Part shown: positions 39,883 through 48,605 of the stretch, piece after piece
How the letters are laid out: the number at the start of each line of letters is the position of its first letter
Numbering within the stretch: position 1 is the first letter of the stretch
Source: JBBSWB01 sp038046465
GTDB lineage: Archaea; Nanobdellota; Nanobdellia; Woesearchaeales; GW2011-AR9
Direction of reading: 5' to 3'
NCBI GenBank assembly: GCA_038046465.1
Contig: JBBSWB010000070.1
Span: 1-53,267 of the forward strand
Length of the DNA: 53,267 bases
The notes under the pieces: model-generated
Database searches by the model: none
What the model saw: the letters and a program-made list of their open reading frames with translations, nothing else
What the model was told of the DNA's origin: nothing
Translations under genes and position numbers: made by a program

Positions 39883-42800
39883 TTAACTAACTCTTAATTT
39901 ACCAGTTAACTGCGGCCAGAAGAAATCTAATCCGGCAACTAATTCTACTTTTTGTTTAGAGCCATCAACGGAACAAGCTATTTTTTCCATCTCTGACATT
40001 ATTTCCAATGGTTCGGCTTCTGCTTCCAAAGGCAATTTAATATTATTTACATAATCACATACCGGGGTTTTAAAATTATCATATTCAGCAATTAAAGTTT
40101 GTTTCGGGGAAAGAACCTCTTTTACTGCTCTTACTTTCTTTTCTCCTTGTTTTAAAATATAAATATCCCGGAAATTTCTAGCTTTAGTCAGGAAACTAGT
40201 TTCATCAGATAATTTGCTTTTCAATCCAAACAAATTGGCAAACCACTGGGTTATTTTCTTCCCCATTCCCGGTTCCATATTTAAACCATCTTTAGCATAA
40301 ATCAGGGCATTTAAATCTTGAGAGTAAAATAAATCAGCATTAGGGAGATTTAATCCGCTTAAATCGCAAGGAGTAAATTTACCTGGTTGGCTATTTTTAC
40401 AGATAGTTTTTATTTTATCTGAAGAGATTCCTGCCGGAATTAAGAAAGCATTTAAAAAAGATTTAGGATCTCCAAGATCCCGATTTAAAGTCGTAGCGAA
40501 AGCAACTTTAGATTGCTTACCTTCTTTGTACTTCAACACACAAATATTATTCACGCAAGTGTTTTCTTTGATCGGTACCAAATTAGCAACTCCCTTAAAG
40601 GTGTTGAAACAATAAGAGACTAATTGTGGTTTTTTAGAAATCTCTCCTAAGTCTGGTTTGCTGGCGTCTTGTTGCTTGAAGTCTCCGCCAATGTAATCTT
40701 CTTCATTTTTAAATTCCAATAAGGCATCGGGATAAGGCGCACAATACAATACATAATCTTCATCTTCAGCAACTTCAATTAATTTTGAAGCTATAAACTT
40801 AGTTCGGCTGGTCCAATTGCCTTTATCACAATAGTGGTCTAAAATATACTGGGAGGTATCGATACATAGAGGAGATTTACCTTCGTAAAAACTTTTAGCG
40901 GTGTTTTCTTCTTTACCCGTGGGAAGAACCAAACACTGGTCTTTTTTCTTACAGAAGCCCCAGGTTAGGTCATTCCAGTCCCGCTTTACATCCCCTTCAA
41001 CCCATTTTCCGGCAATGCAGCGATAATTACGTTCTTCGTTAATAAATTCGGTCATAAACGTGGATTCAGTCATCGGTTTAACACAGGCATACCCGTTCCA
41101 ACAAAAATCTTGTGGACAGCAAGCCTGCCCGGAACGAGCATTAAAATTTTCTAAGATCTCTTGTGACTTAAATGAAGAGAAATCTACCGGAGTGTGAGCA
41201 TCTTTTAATTGCAGAACTGGTTTTTCAATTTTACAGCCCCCGGTAAATTCTAACATTAAATAAGAGGCATCGTCAGTCTGGATGTTCGTTAAATCGTCTG
41301 CATTTCCGGTAGCTTTGCCATCTTTATCGAATAAGAAAACTTTAACAGTTTTACACGGTTGGGTTTGAGAGAAATGTAAATTACTGTTTTTAGGTACAGC
41401 AATGCGTTCTGAACGTAATTTTTCTGTATCTGAAGTTAAAGATAAAATGCGGGTTTCTTGGTCAACATAATGGTGTTCTTCATTTTTTACCAGTTCATTA
41501 TTTTTAAAAATATCCCAATGAGGAATCTGTCCCTGAGCGCCCTGAGTTTCAAATTCAGGATTAGACAAGAAATTTCGAGCGGGAAGCACCGAAGCAGAAA
41601 AATTTCTTTTTCGAGCTGGGAAATTCTCTTCTTTTAAAGTTAGTTCTGCCTGCTCATAAAAGAGGCTGAGATCTTCGTCTGCTTCTGGAATACCTAAATT
41701 AGCATAATCATAACCGACGTACTTTATTTCTTCATTACTCCACGAATTGATGGTCGTGAATCTTTCTTCATTAAATTCTTTTTCTACACTATATGCACAA
41801 AAAAAGTCTAAGTTTTTATCCACAACTGAACAATAAGGCAGATTTTTATAAGCTGAAAAACCTAATAAGTTTTCTTTAGTCTGTTCTAGGAAAGAAGCGG
41901 CTTGGCAACCATAAAATCCAGAAGTGGTTTCACTATCTGCTCCTTTATTAAAAAACAAAATTTGCTGGGCAACTTTCTGTACCTGTAAATTTGCAGCGGC
42001 CTGAGTATTAAACTCTTGGTTTGGTAAGGTTACTAAAATTTTCTGCTGCTGGTTATCTTCATCAACAGTAATAAAATATAATTCGTATAATTCCGGATTA
42101 GAATTGGTGATTTTATATTTGGGATTATTACCTGGAGGGAAACTGTCGGGTAAGGGGAAAGTGCATTTATCTTTACCATTACAGGAATAAGTTTGTTTAA
42201 CCGGAGTTTTGGTAATCGTTTCCATTGGTTTTTCAGCTGGGAAATAAACATCCTCTTTAAGTCTGGCAACGACGGCTAAGGGATGATTCCAGACTTCTGC
42301 AGCTTCATCTGAGTCAATATACCAAGACCCAGGAGGAACTAAAATAACCTCGTTATCATCTAAGATTGATTCTCCTTTTCCTAATAATTTACCAACTGGT
42401 TGATTATCAAGTAAATCGTATACCACTAACTCTGCATATGCAGTAAATACTTGGTCTGCTGATTCCATGGCCTTAAACCACAAGTCGGTTTTTCCGGGAA
42501 GGGCAGCTAGTTTAGAAAAGCTGAACGTACACAACGGTTCAGAAGTCCTGCCTGGTTGTAAATAAGTTGGGCTTTTCTTGCAGGATTGAAATAATTTCAT
42601 GGGAGCAAATCCAGTTGGAGAGGTTTGGTAATAAAGGTTATCGACTGCTGGCAATTCAATATTTTTAAAAGCATATTCTATTTGTTTATTCCAGTATTCT
42701 ACTTCAAATTCTACATTCATAGCCGTAGTGCCGGAAGCAATTACTTCCGAATTCCAGCAGCCAAATTGATTAAACGTGGCAGAAGCCTCTTCAGTAGCGG

Positions 42801-45147
42801 CAGAGACTTCTTGTTCCGGACTGCTGCCGGCGTAATATTCATGAGGATCATTGCCACAGCAGTTGGCTATTCCTCTTTCGCTCTGATCAATTTCATCATC
42901 ATAACCTAACCAGGCATTTTTTCCGTACAATGCTTGACAAAGCAGCATGCCGTTGATGTTAGTTTGTCCAGAAGGACCATCATCAGCATCAGTAATCCAA
43001 TTATTTTCCATCTGCGAATCTATTCCCGAACATAATAAGGATTCTTCTCCTGCCTTACTCAAATAAATATTTCTAATACCTAAAAATAATTTATCGCTGT
43101 TTGGCTCAAAATGAATTTGTTGAATGTTCTTTAAGTTTTTAGATAAAGGAACTCGGACATGCATCCATTGATCTTTATCTCCGGAAAAGAAAGGGTTATT
43201 GATAACATAGCTTAATACTTTCTGTTTATTAAAATAAATTTGGTCATCCGGCCCAGCAATAGTTAATAGGACATCTAACGGCAAATCGGTATCTTTAATT
43301 TCTGCGGGTTTGCCTTCTTCATCCGTAGCAAAGCGAACCATGAAATTCAAATAGTCATAACCAGAAAAATCTAACAAAAAATTATCTCCATAGAAAGTCT
43401 TATACCAATCGGCGGAAATCTCAACAGTATGTTCATATCTATCTTTGGTAAATTCCTCCATCCCTTCTGCAGTTTCTGTTCTTAGCGGCAGAGTGAATAA
43501 TCCTTCTCCCTCCAAACGGCCTTTAATATTAACATTCCCACGCCAATCAACTTTTCCGGCACATTCCGCCCAGCTGTAATGCTCTCCTTCTTTATAACAG
43601 TAGTAATGGTTGCTTCTAGTGGTAACTTCTTCCATTGCTTCCCCTATAATTTTTCCAATAGGAATTTTTCTAGAATTAGGATCGGCAGAAGTAGTTGCAT
43701 TGCAAATATGCCAATTATTATTATTAGAAACTATATCAAAAGCAGGTTTGCCCGGTTTTTTAAGAGTAAAAATATTGTATTTAGCGTTGTCGAAAGCATT
43801 TAACCAGCACCAGCCATCGCTAACAGGACAACGTGCAGAGGGTTCTCCAGATTCAGTAGGATCGATATCTACCCCCCATTTTTTGTCTTGTTCCATCCCC
43901 ACTAAGTCTTCATTTTTATTCAAGCAAATAAATTGCCCGCCTTTATCCATCCCCTTGCCTTCTCTGGTAACTCCTAAATCGCCTACACCGCTAAAGCCGC
44001 AGCAGTAACCTTCATCTTCTCCGGTTTGGATCCAGGAAAATTTTTCATCAAAAATATTTTTCTGTTCAGTACAAATAATTTTTTCACAATCTTTTTCTAC
44101 TTTTCCATCTTCATCAGGTTCACAGAGTTCTTCTGCACAAACAGGATCAATTGGTTCTTGCATACAAGCCGCTTTATTATTGTGGCAGTCATCTGGAGTG
44201 TCCCCAAGCAAACCTGGTCCGATTAATGAATTTTTACTGGGAGTTCCATAAGTAAGACAATCATTGTTTAATTCGTCTCCACAAACTTCCGGCGCTCCGG
44301 GATTAATGCAGATCGCACACTTAGAATTATCTGGATAAACACAAGCAGGTTGGCCTTCTTCATCTAATGCTGCTGGTGGACATAAATCAGGATTGGTAGC
44401 ATCAGCTAATAATTTGGTATTCGGATCTTTTGGATCACCATTAGCACAGTCGCCCATCTCATCAGTATATCCATCTTTATCGTAATCAGTACCAGGAAGA
44501 GCTTTCCATACCGATACATAATATCCCGAACCTTTAGATAGTTCTGTTTTAGTACATTCATAGACTTTATCATTCGCCCAAGCTAGGGTACCTTGTTCAT
44601 CTTCGCCTTTTTCAACATAAGTACATTTATGCCAAGATCGATCATTTGAACAAATTAACGCATTTGAATATTGATAAGTATAAGAATTTAGCTGACAAAG
44701 CTCCACTGGTTCTCCACAATTTGCTTCTTCAGGACTCCAACCTGCTAAAGCAGCTACAGCATTGGGGGATTGCGAATGAATAGAATCAAACATCGTTCCA
44801 AGGTTGAGTATTGCCTGTAAACCTTCATCATCGCTGGGATAAGCTTCATCTTCGATCATTAAAAACCAACAACCCGGGTGATCTGAAGGGGGCTGTTCAT
44901 ACCCAACAACATCAGCGAGATTACAATTATCATCTCCGATTAAAGTAGCTCGCTTGCCGGGTTGGGAGAATTTAGTTTCATCCAAAGAAACTGTTTTGGT
45001 ATCACAACCAACCTCAGTCCCATCATCACCAAAATACCCAATAGTAACATACTTGTTATCATTAATATCAATACCTAATCCTGAACTGCTTAAAACTACT
45101 AAAAATAGAAGTAAAACTACTACTAACATCCCTCTTTTTTTATTCAT
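39883..45147 (-). CDS. Giant secreted Cys-rich protein with metal-binding repeat, 1754 aa
   Basis: Signal peptide MNKKRGMLVVVLLLFLVVLS (very like that of the 2091-aa protein), then a Cys-rich region with a calcium-loop DYDKDGYTDEMGDCANGDP and, after a loop, NPGAPEVCGDELNNDC, which together match the MopE-type putative metal-binding motif. A carbohydrate-binding-like beta domain (about 530-700) and further beta and Cys-rich regions follow. No C-terminal transmembrane helix, so it is released or held by the N-terminal segment or partners. TATA box at 45177-45186, with MITE-2b inserted just upstream. Probable surface or secreted structural/adhesive protein. Confidence 0.75.
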   Translation of the reverse strand: MNKKRGMLVVVLLLFLVVLSSSGLGIDINDNKYVTIGYFGDDGTEVGCDTKTVSLDETKFSQPGKRATLIGDDNCNLADVVGYEQPPSDHPGCWFLMIEDEAYPSDDEGLQAILNLGTMFDSIHSQSPNAVAALAGWSPEEANCGEPVELCQLNSYTYQYSNALICSNDRSWHKCTYVEKGEDEQGTLAWANDKVYECTKTELSKGSGYYVSVWKALPGTDYDKDGYTDEMGDCANGDPKDPNTKLLADATNPDLCPPAALDEEGQPACVYPDNSKCAICINPGAPEVCGDELNNDCLTYGTPSKNSLIGPGLLGDTPDDCHNNKAACMQEPIDPVCAEELCEPDEDGKVEKDCEKIICTEQKNIFDEKFSWIQTGEDEGYCCGFSGVGDLGVTREGKGMDKGGQFICLNKNEDLVGMEQDKKWGVDIDPTESGEPSARCPVSDGWCWLNAFDNAKYNIFTLKKPGKPAFDIVSNNNNWHICNATTSADPNSRKIPIGKIIGEAMEEVTTRSNHYYCYKEGEHYSWAECAGKVDWRGNVNIKGRLEGEGLFTLPLRTETAEGMEEFTKDRYEHTVEISADWYKTFYGDNFLLDFSGYDYLNFMVRFATDEEGKPAEIKDTDLPLDVLLTIAGPDDQIYFNKQKVLSYVINNPFFSGDKDQWMHVRVPLSKNLKNIQQIHFEPNSDKLFLGIRNIYLSKAGEESLLCSGIDSQMENNWITDADDGPSGQTNINGMLLCQALYGKNAWLGYDDEIDQSERGIANCCGNDPHEYYAGSSPEQEVSAATEEASATFNQFGCWNSEVIASGTTAMNVEFEVEYWNKQIEYAFKNIELPAVDNLYYQTSPTGFAPMKLFQSCKKSPTYLQPGRTSEPLCTFSFSKLAALPGKTDLWFKAMESADQVFTAYAELVVYDLLDNQPVGKLLGKGESILDDNEVILVPPGSWYIDSDEAAEVWNHPLAVVARLKEDVYFPAEKPMETITKTPVKQTYSCNGKDKCTFPLPDSFPPGNNPKYKITNSNPELYELYFITVDEDNQQQKILVTLPNQEFNTQAAANLQVQKVAQQILFFNKGADSETTSGFYGCQAASFLEQTKENLLGFSAYKNLPYCSVVDKNLDFFCAYSVEKEFNEERFTTINSWSNEEIKYVGYDYANLGIPEADEDLSLFYEQAELTLKEENFPARKRNFSASVLPARNFLSNPEFETQGAQGQIPHWDIFKNNELVKNEEHHYVDQETRILSLTSDTEKLRSERIAVPKNSNLHFSQTQPCKTVKVFLFDKDGKATGNADDLTNIQTDDASYLMLEFTGGCKIEKPVLQLKDAHTPVDFSSFKSQEILENFNARSGQACCPQDFCWNGYACVKPMTESTFMTEFINEERNYRCIAGKWVEGDVKRDWNDLTWGFCKKKDQCLVLPTGKEENTAKSFYEGKSPLCIDTSQYILDHYCDKGNWTSRTKFIASKLIEVAEDEDYVLYCAPYPDALLEFKNEEDYIGGDFKQQDASKPDLGEISKKPQLVSYCFNTFKGVANLVPIKENTCVNNICVLKYKEGKQSKVAFATTLNRDLGDPKSFLNAFLIPAGISSDKIKTICKNSQPGKFTPCDLSGLNLPNADLFYSQDLNALIYAKDGLNMEPGMGKKITQWFANLFGLKSKLSDETSFLTKARNFRDIYILKQGEKKVRAVKEVLSPKQTLIAEYDNFKTPVCDYVNNIKLPLEAEAEPLEIMSEMEKIACSVDGSKQKVELVAGLDFFWPQLTGKLRVS

Positions 45148-45176
45148 ATTAACTTACAGAAAAACAAACACTTTAT

Positions 45177-45186
45177 CTATATAAAT
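45177..45186 (-). promoter_or_regulatory. TATA box of the 1754-aa gene, next to MITE-2b
   Basis: ATTTATATAG on the minus strand preceded by ATAAC and the 9-bp duplicated target. About 35 nt upstream of the ATG, giving a leader of roughly 9 nt. Confidence 0.6.
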
Positions 45187-45200
45187 GTTATTGAGAAATA

Positions 45201-45352
45201 GGCTCTGTAGAAAATCTAAAAAAAGTCGCCTTGGCCGGCGTCTTCGCCTTTTTTTCGTAGCACATCTTAAGAAAAAGTAACTTAACTTTGTCTTACGAAC
45301 AGCTAAGCTCAGCCGCCCCCTTGGCCTAGGCGGCGACTTTTTCTACTAAGCC
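45201..45352 (-). mobile_element. MITE-2 copy b, 152 bp, 9-bp target duplication
   Basis: Inverted, diverged copy of the element at 11229-11380, same length. Terminal repeats GGCTCTGTAGAAAA and (rc) GGCTTAGTAGAAAA; flanked by perfect 9-bp direct repeat TGAGAAATA (45192-45200 and 45353-45361). Internal GTCGCC, CCGGCCAAGGCGAC and AGTTAAGTTACTTTTTCTT segments are conserved with copy a. It lies upstream of the 1754-aa gene promoter. Confidence 0.88.
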
Positions 45353-45385
45353 TGAGAAATAAGAAGACAAAAAAGATTAAAAAAA

Positions 45386-45790
45386 TTAAAGCGCAGTTAT
45401 ATCTGCGTTACAGCCACCATTCCAACTAATTTCAAAAGGATTAGCCGGTTGGCAATGAAAAGTCTTAGCAATACATTCTAAAGCTGGATTAGCATAAGTG
45501 TCTTCAAAATGATTCATACAATCGCCTACGCTAGAATCAACATATTCTCCGGCAGTAAGATGACAATCTACTCGGGTGGTTTCATCTGGTACTTGATTGC
45601 AGCAAGAAATAAATTTTTCGCAAATTACTCTAGCGGGATCGCCAGTATTCTCGGTGTTTGGTGCACTTTCTTCTGTACCATAATTATTCAAATAAGTATC
45701 GCCGCAAGCAAAATTAACCATAGCAGTATAAGCTATACCTGCACTACAAATTGCCTGTTTTGTTTTTTTCACTAAATTTTCTATATTCAT
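45386..45790 (-). CDS. Small secreted Cys-rich protein, possible lipoprotein
   Basis: 134 residues. A basic start (MNIENLVKKTKQAICSAG) and a weakly hydrophobic stretch IAYTAMVNFACGDTYL suggest a signal peptide ending at a lipobox-like NFAC. The remainder has about ten cysteines (VICEKFISCCNQVPDETTRV, DCHLTAGEYV, VGDCMNHFED, LECIAKTFHCQPANP) expected to form disulfides. A strong AGGAGG precedes the ATG and ATTTATAAAG lies at about 45834-45843. At the edge of the surface cluster; role unknown. Confidence 0.65.
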   Translation of the reverse strand: MNIENLVKKTKQAICSAGIAYTAMVNFACGDTYLNNYGTEESAPNTENTGDPARVICEKFISCCNQVPDETTRVDCHLTAGEYVDSSVGDCMNHFEDTYANPALECIAKTFHCQPANPFEISWNGGCNADITAL

Positions 45791-45861
45791 TTTATCAATA
45801 CCTCCTACTAAATAAGACTAAAAATAGGCCTTTCTTTATAAATCTTTCGCAGAATTAACCA

Positions 45862-46395
45862 CTAAAGAGTAGTTATACCTAAAATACGCGAAAAGGCCTC
45901 TAAATCCTTGCTGCTGCGCAGCTCCATTTTAGTTGCAGCAAAGGTGCTGAACAGCAGCTTAACTTTGTATTTTTGGCATAGCTTCACATTGGCTTTTACC
46001 CTTCTTAACCAAGCAGCAGGGTTAGGGGAATTTAACAGTTCGGCAAAAGAAAACCCAATGATCTTGCCTTGCTCGGCAGCAATTTTACACAGAATCTGGT
46101 CTAAACCGCCCCGAACATAATGTACGCTGTCTTTAGCATGAATATTCTCGATTCCTAATACCAGGTCAACCGGGGTTTTTTCCAAGGCAAAGCGCAGTAA
46201 TTCCTCGTCTTTAACGCGGTAAATGGTAAATAACCCTGTTTGTTTGGCTTGTAAAGTTTTCTTAAGCAGCTCCTTTTTACTGTTGCTTTCCAGTAAAATA
46301 AACTGTTCTCCTAGAAACAGTGTTTTTTCAAAGCCTAAGCTGTTAGAAAAAGCTACTAAATCCAGGCTTTTCTTCATTAACAAATAATTATCCAT
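45862..46395 (-). CDS. rnp3: Ribonuclease P protein component 3 (Rpp30)
   Basis: Archaeal RNase P subunit with a TIM-barrel-like fold that partners Pop5 on the catalytic domain of the RNA. 177 residues, shorter than usual because the N-terminal strand with the DLHVH-type start is missing. The characteristic core is clear: VHYVRGGLDQILCKIAAEQG, KIIGFSFAELLNSPNP, LCQKYKVKLLFSTFA and a closing DLEAFSRILG. TATA-like ATTATAAAAAG lies about 26 nt upstream. Divergent from the sulfur-carrier operon. Confidence 0.85.
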   Translation of the reverse strand: MDNYLLMKKSLDLVAFSNSLGFEKTLFLGEQFILLESNSKKELLKKTLQAKQTGLFTIYRVKDEELLRFALEKTPVDLVLGIENIHAKDSVHYVRGGLDQILCKIAAEQGKIIGFSFAELLNSPNPAAWLRRVKANVKLCQKYKVKLLFSTFAATKMELRSSKDLEAFSRILGITTL

Positions 46396-46514
46396 AGAAG
46401 CTAAAAAGAGAGGTTTCTTTTTATAATTTACCTAGGCAAAGGTTTATAAAACCAGTTTAAAAACCAGCTTTATCCATTAACCTGGGCCTTATTTAGAGAC
46501 TTGGGGGAGGGAAT

Positions 46515-46718
46515 ATGAAACTTACCATATTTAATGAAAGAACCCAAACTACTACTGCCGTTCAGTTTAAAGGGAACACTGTAACAGAACTTCTAAACCA
46601 TTTATCTATTAATCCGGAAACAGTCATAGTGCTCCGAAAAGAAGAAGTAATTACTGCGGAGGAAACGCTGCAAGAAGGAGAAGAATTATATCTGCTTAGC
46701 GTTATTTCTGGGGGATAA
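46515..46718 (+). CDS. Ubiquitin-like sulfur carrier protein (MoaD/ThiS/SAMP type)
   Basis: 67-residue beta-grasp protein ending in Gly-Gly (LYLLSVISGG). The E1 enzyme adenylates this C-terminus and it is then converted to a thiocarboxylate, which donates sulfur for tRNA 2-thiolation; in archaea such proteins can also tag lysines. A strong GGGGGAGGG precedes the ATG. Next gene starts 2 nt after its stop. Whether it also serves molybdopterin or protein tagging cannot be told from sequence. Confidence 0.88.
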   Translation: MKLTIFNERTQTTTAVQFKGNTVTELLNHLSINPETVIVLRKEEVITAEETLQEGEELYLLSVISGG

Positions 46719-46720
46719 GG

Positions 46721-47647
46721 ATGCAATGCGGTAAATGCGGCCAACCGGCAGTTCTAGTTTTACAGCATGGAAATTTATGTAAAAAACATTTCCTAAACTA
46801 TTTTGAAGATAAAGTTTTCAAGACGATTAATCGTTATCACTTAATTGGTAGAGCAGAAAATTTATGTGTGGCTACTTCTGGGGGCAAGGATTCTTTAACC
46901 GTCCTGCATTTAACTCAAAAATACTTAAAAAAATATAAACTTAAAGCGACCCTGTTTGCTTTAGCTATCGACGAAGGAATTGCCGATTATCGAGAAAAAA
47001 CTTTAAGCGACTTACAGGAATTTTGTAAAAAAAATAAAGTTAAATTAAAGATTGTTTCATTTAAAGACGAATTTGGTTTAGAATTAAACCAAGCGTTTCC
47101 CAAGTTTAAAACTAACACTAACAAGAAACCCTGCAACGTTTGTGGAGTATGGCGACGTTATTTATTAAATAAGTATGCTAAAAAATTTGGCGCTAAACTG
47201 ATTATTACCGGGCATAATTTAGATGATGAAGCCCAAGTCATCTTGATGAATATTTTCAAAGCTAACACTAAGTTGGCGGGAAGATTAGGGCCTATTTCTG
47301 GAACCGGCGAGCAAGAAGGATTTATTCAACGAGTTAAACCGCTGTATTTCTGCACGGAAAAAGAAGTGCGCTTATATGCTTATTTAAAAGGGTTTAAAGT
47401 ACACTTTGCTGAATGCCCTTATTCTCAACAAGGATATCGGCATCACATCCAAGCGATGTTGAATGATTTTGAAAACCAATATGCTGGAACTAAACAAGGG
47501 ATTATCAATTCTTTTTTAGAGCTTCTGCCCCAGTTAAAACAAGCAGAACCGACTGCACAAATAAAAGTATGCAAACGCTGCCAGGAATTGGCTAATCAAG
47601 ATGTTTGTAATGCCTGTAAACTAAAAGAGGCGATAATCCATGGATGA
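46721..47647 (+). CDS. tRNA 2-thiolation enzyme, TtuA/Ncs6 family
   Basis: ATP-pyrophosphatase that puts sulfur on tRNA uridine (U34 or U54). 308 residues. N-terminal zinc motif C3-x2-C6...C20-x2-H23, PP-loop SGGKDS (53-58), an inner C138-x2-C141 (KPCNVCGVWRRYLLN) and C232 (HFAECPYS) that in the family bind a 4Fe-4S cluster, and a C-terminal CKRC...CNAC zinc motif. The group is firm; assigning U34 (NcsA) versus U54 (TtuA) is not safe. It overlaps the E1 gene by 8 nt. Confidence 0.92.
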   Translation: MQCGKCGQPAVLVLQHGNLCKKHFLNYFEDKVFKTINRYHLIGRAENLCVATSGGKDSLTVLHLTQKYLKKYKLKATLFALAIDEGIADYREKTLSDLQEFCKKNKVKLKIVSFKDEFGLELNQAFPKFKTNTNKKPCNVCGVWRRYLLNKYAKKFGAKLIITGHNLDDEAQVILMNIFKANTKLAGRLGPISGTGEQEGFIQRVKPLYFCTEKEVRLYAYLKGFKVHFAECPYSQQGYRHHIQAMLNDFENQYAGTKQGIINSFLELLPQLKQAEPTAQIKVCKRCQELANQDVCNACKLKEAIIHG

Positions 47648-48605
47648 CCGTTATTCCCGACAGATTTTATTACCAGAAATCGGATTAACTGGACAAGAAA
47701 CCCTTCAGCAAAAAAAGGTAGTGATTGTTGGTATAGGTGCATTAGGCACGGCTGCTGCTGAATTATTAGCTCGCACAGGAGTAGGTAATTTATGCTTAAT
47801 TGATCGGGATGTAGTTGAGCTAAACAATCTTCACCGGCAAATTTTGTTTGAAGAAAGTGATGTGGGAAAAAGCAAAGCCGTTGCGGCCAAAGAAAAATTA
47901 ACCAGGATTAATTCCTCAATAAGAATTACTGCTGAGCCGATTCACTTAAATTTAGAAAATATTTCTCTTTTAACCAAAGCTGATTTGATTTTAGATTGTA
48001 CGGATAATTTAGAAACTCGTTTCTTGATTAATGATTTCTGCAAGAAAGAAAACCTCCCGTGGATCTATGCAGCAGCTATTAAAACTTCTGGCTATGCCAT
48101 GCCTATTTTAGCAGGTCAACCCTGTTTAAGATGCTTCTTGCAGGAAGCTAGTTTAGATACTTGTGATACTGTCGGGGTATTGAACACTATTACTTGCTCT
48201 ATCGCAGCATTGCAAGCTACTTTAGCCTTAAAAATTTTATTGGGAAAAAAAATAGAGCCTTATCTTTATTATTATAACCTTTGGAATCAAGAATTTAAAA
48301 AAATAAAAATAAATAAAAAAGAAGATTGTGAAACCTGTAATGGAAATTATCTTTTCTTAGAAAATAAAAAAGGTAATCTTAAAAAAGCGATTCGTTTTTG
48401 CTCGGCGGGAAAATACCAATTATTCGGACCAAAACCTTCTTTTAAAGAACTAAAAAAAAAATGGGAAAAACTTGGCCAAGTTATTGATGATGGTGTAACC
48501 TTGCAGTTCAGAGAGATTAGTTTATTTAAAGATGGACGAGCGCTGATTAAAGCGCAGACAGAAGAAGAGGCTCAGGCAATTTATTCTCGCTGGATAGGAA
48601 ACTAA
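47640..48605 (+). CDS. E1-like sulfur-carrier adenylyltransferase (ThiF/MoeB/UbaA)
   Basis: Activates the C-terminal glycine of the sulfur carrier with ATP. 321 residues. Nucleotide loop GIGALGT (31-37), DRDVVELNNLHRQILF (55-70, with the conserved Arg and Asn), zinc cysteines C162-x2-C165 and C230-x2-C233, and LDTCDTVGVLN with C175 where the family's active Cys lies. About 85 residues follow the normal end and have no rhodanese signature. Third gene of the carrier-TtuA-E1 operon; converges on the ThiI-like gene with a 4-nt 3' overlap. Confidence 0.92.
   Translation: MDDRYSRQILLPEIGLTGQETLQQKKVVIVGIGALGTAAAELLARTGVGNLCLIDRDVVELNNLHRQILFEESDVGKSKAVAAKEKLTRINSSIRITAEPIHLNLENISLLTKADLILDCTDNLETRFLINDFCKKENLPWIYAAAIKTSGYAMPILAGQPCLRCFLQEASLDTCDTVGVLNTITCSIAALQATLALKILLGKKIEPYLYYYNLWNQEFKKIKINKKEDCETCNGNYLFLENKKGNLKKAIRFCSAGKYQLFGPKPSFKELKKKWEKLGQVIDDGVTLQFREISLFKDGRALIKAQTEEEAQAIYSRWIGN

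Noticed and set aside
43610..44008. 132-aa open frame opposite the 1754-aa gene
   Set aside because: Antisense to a well-supported long gene; no promoter or homology visible.
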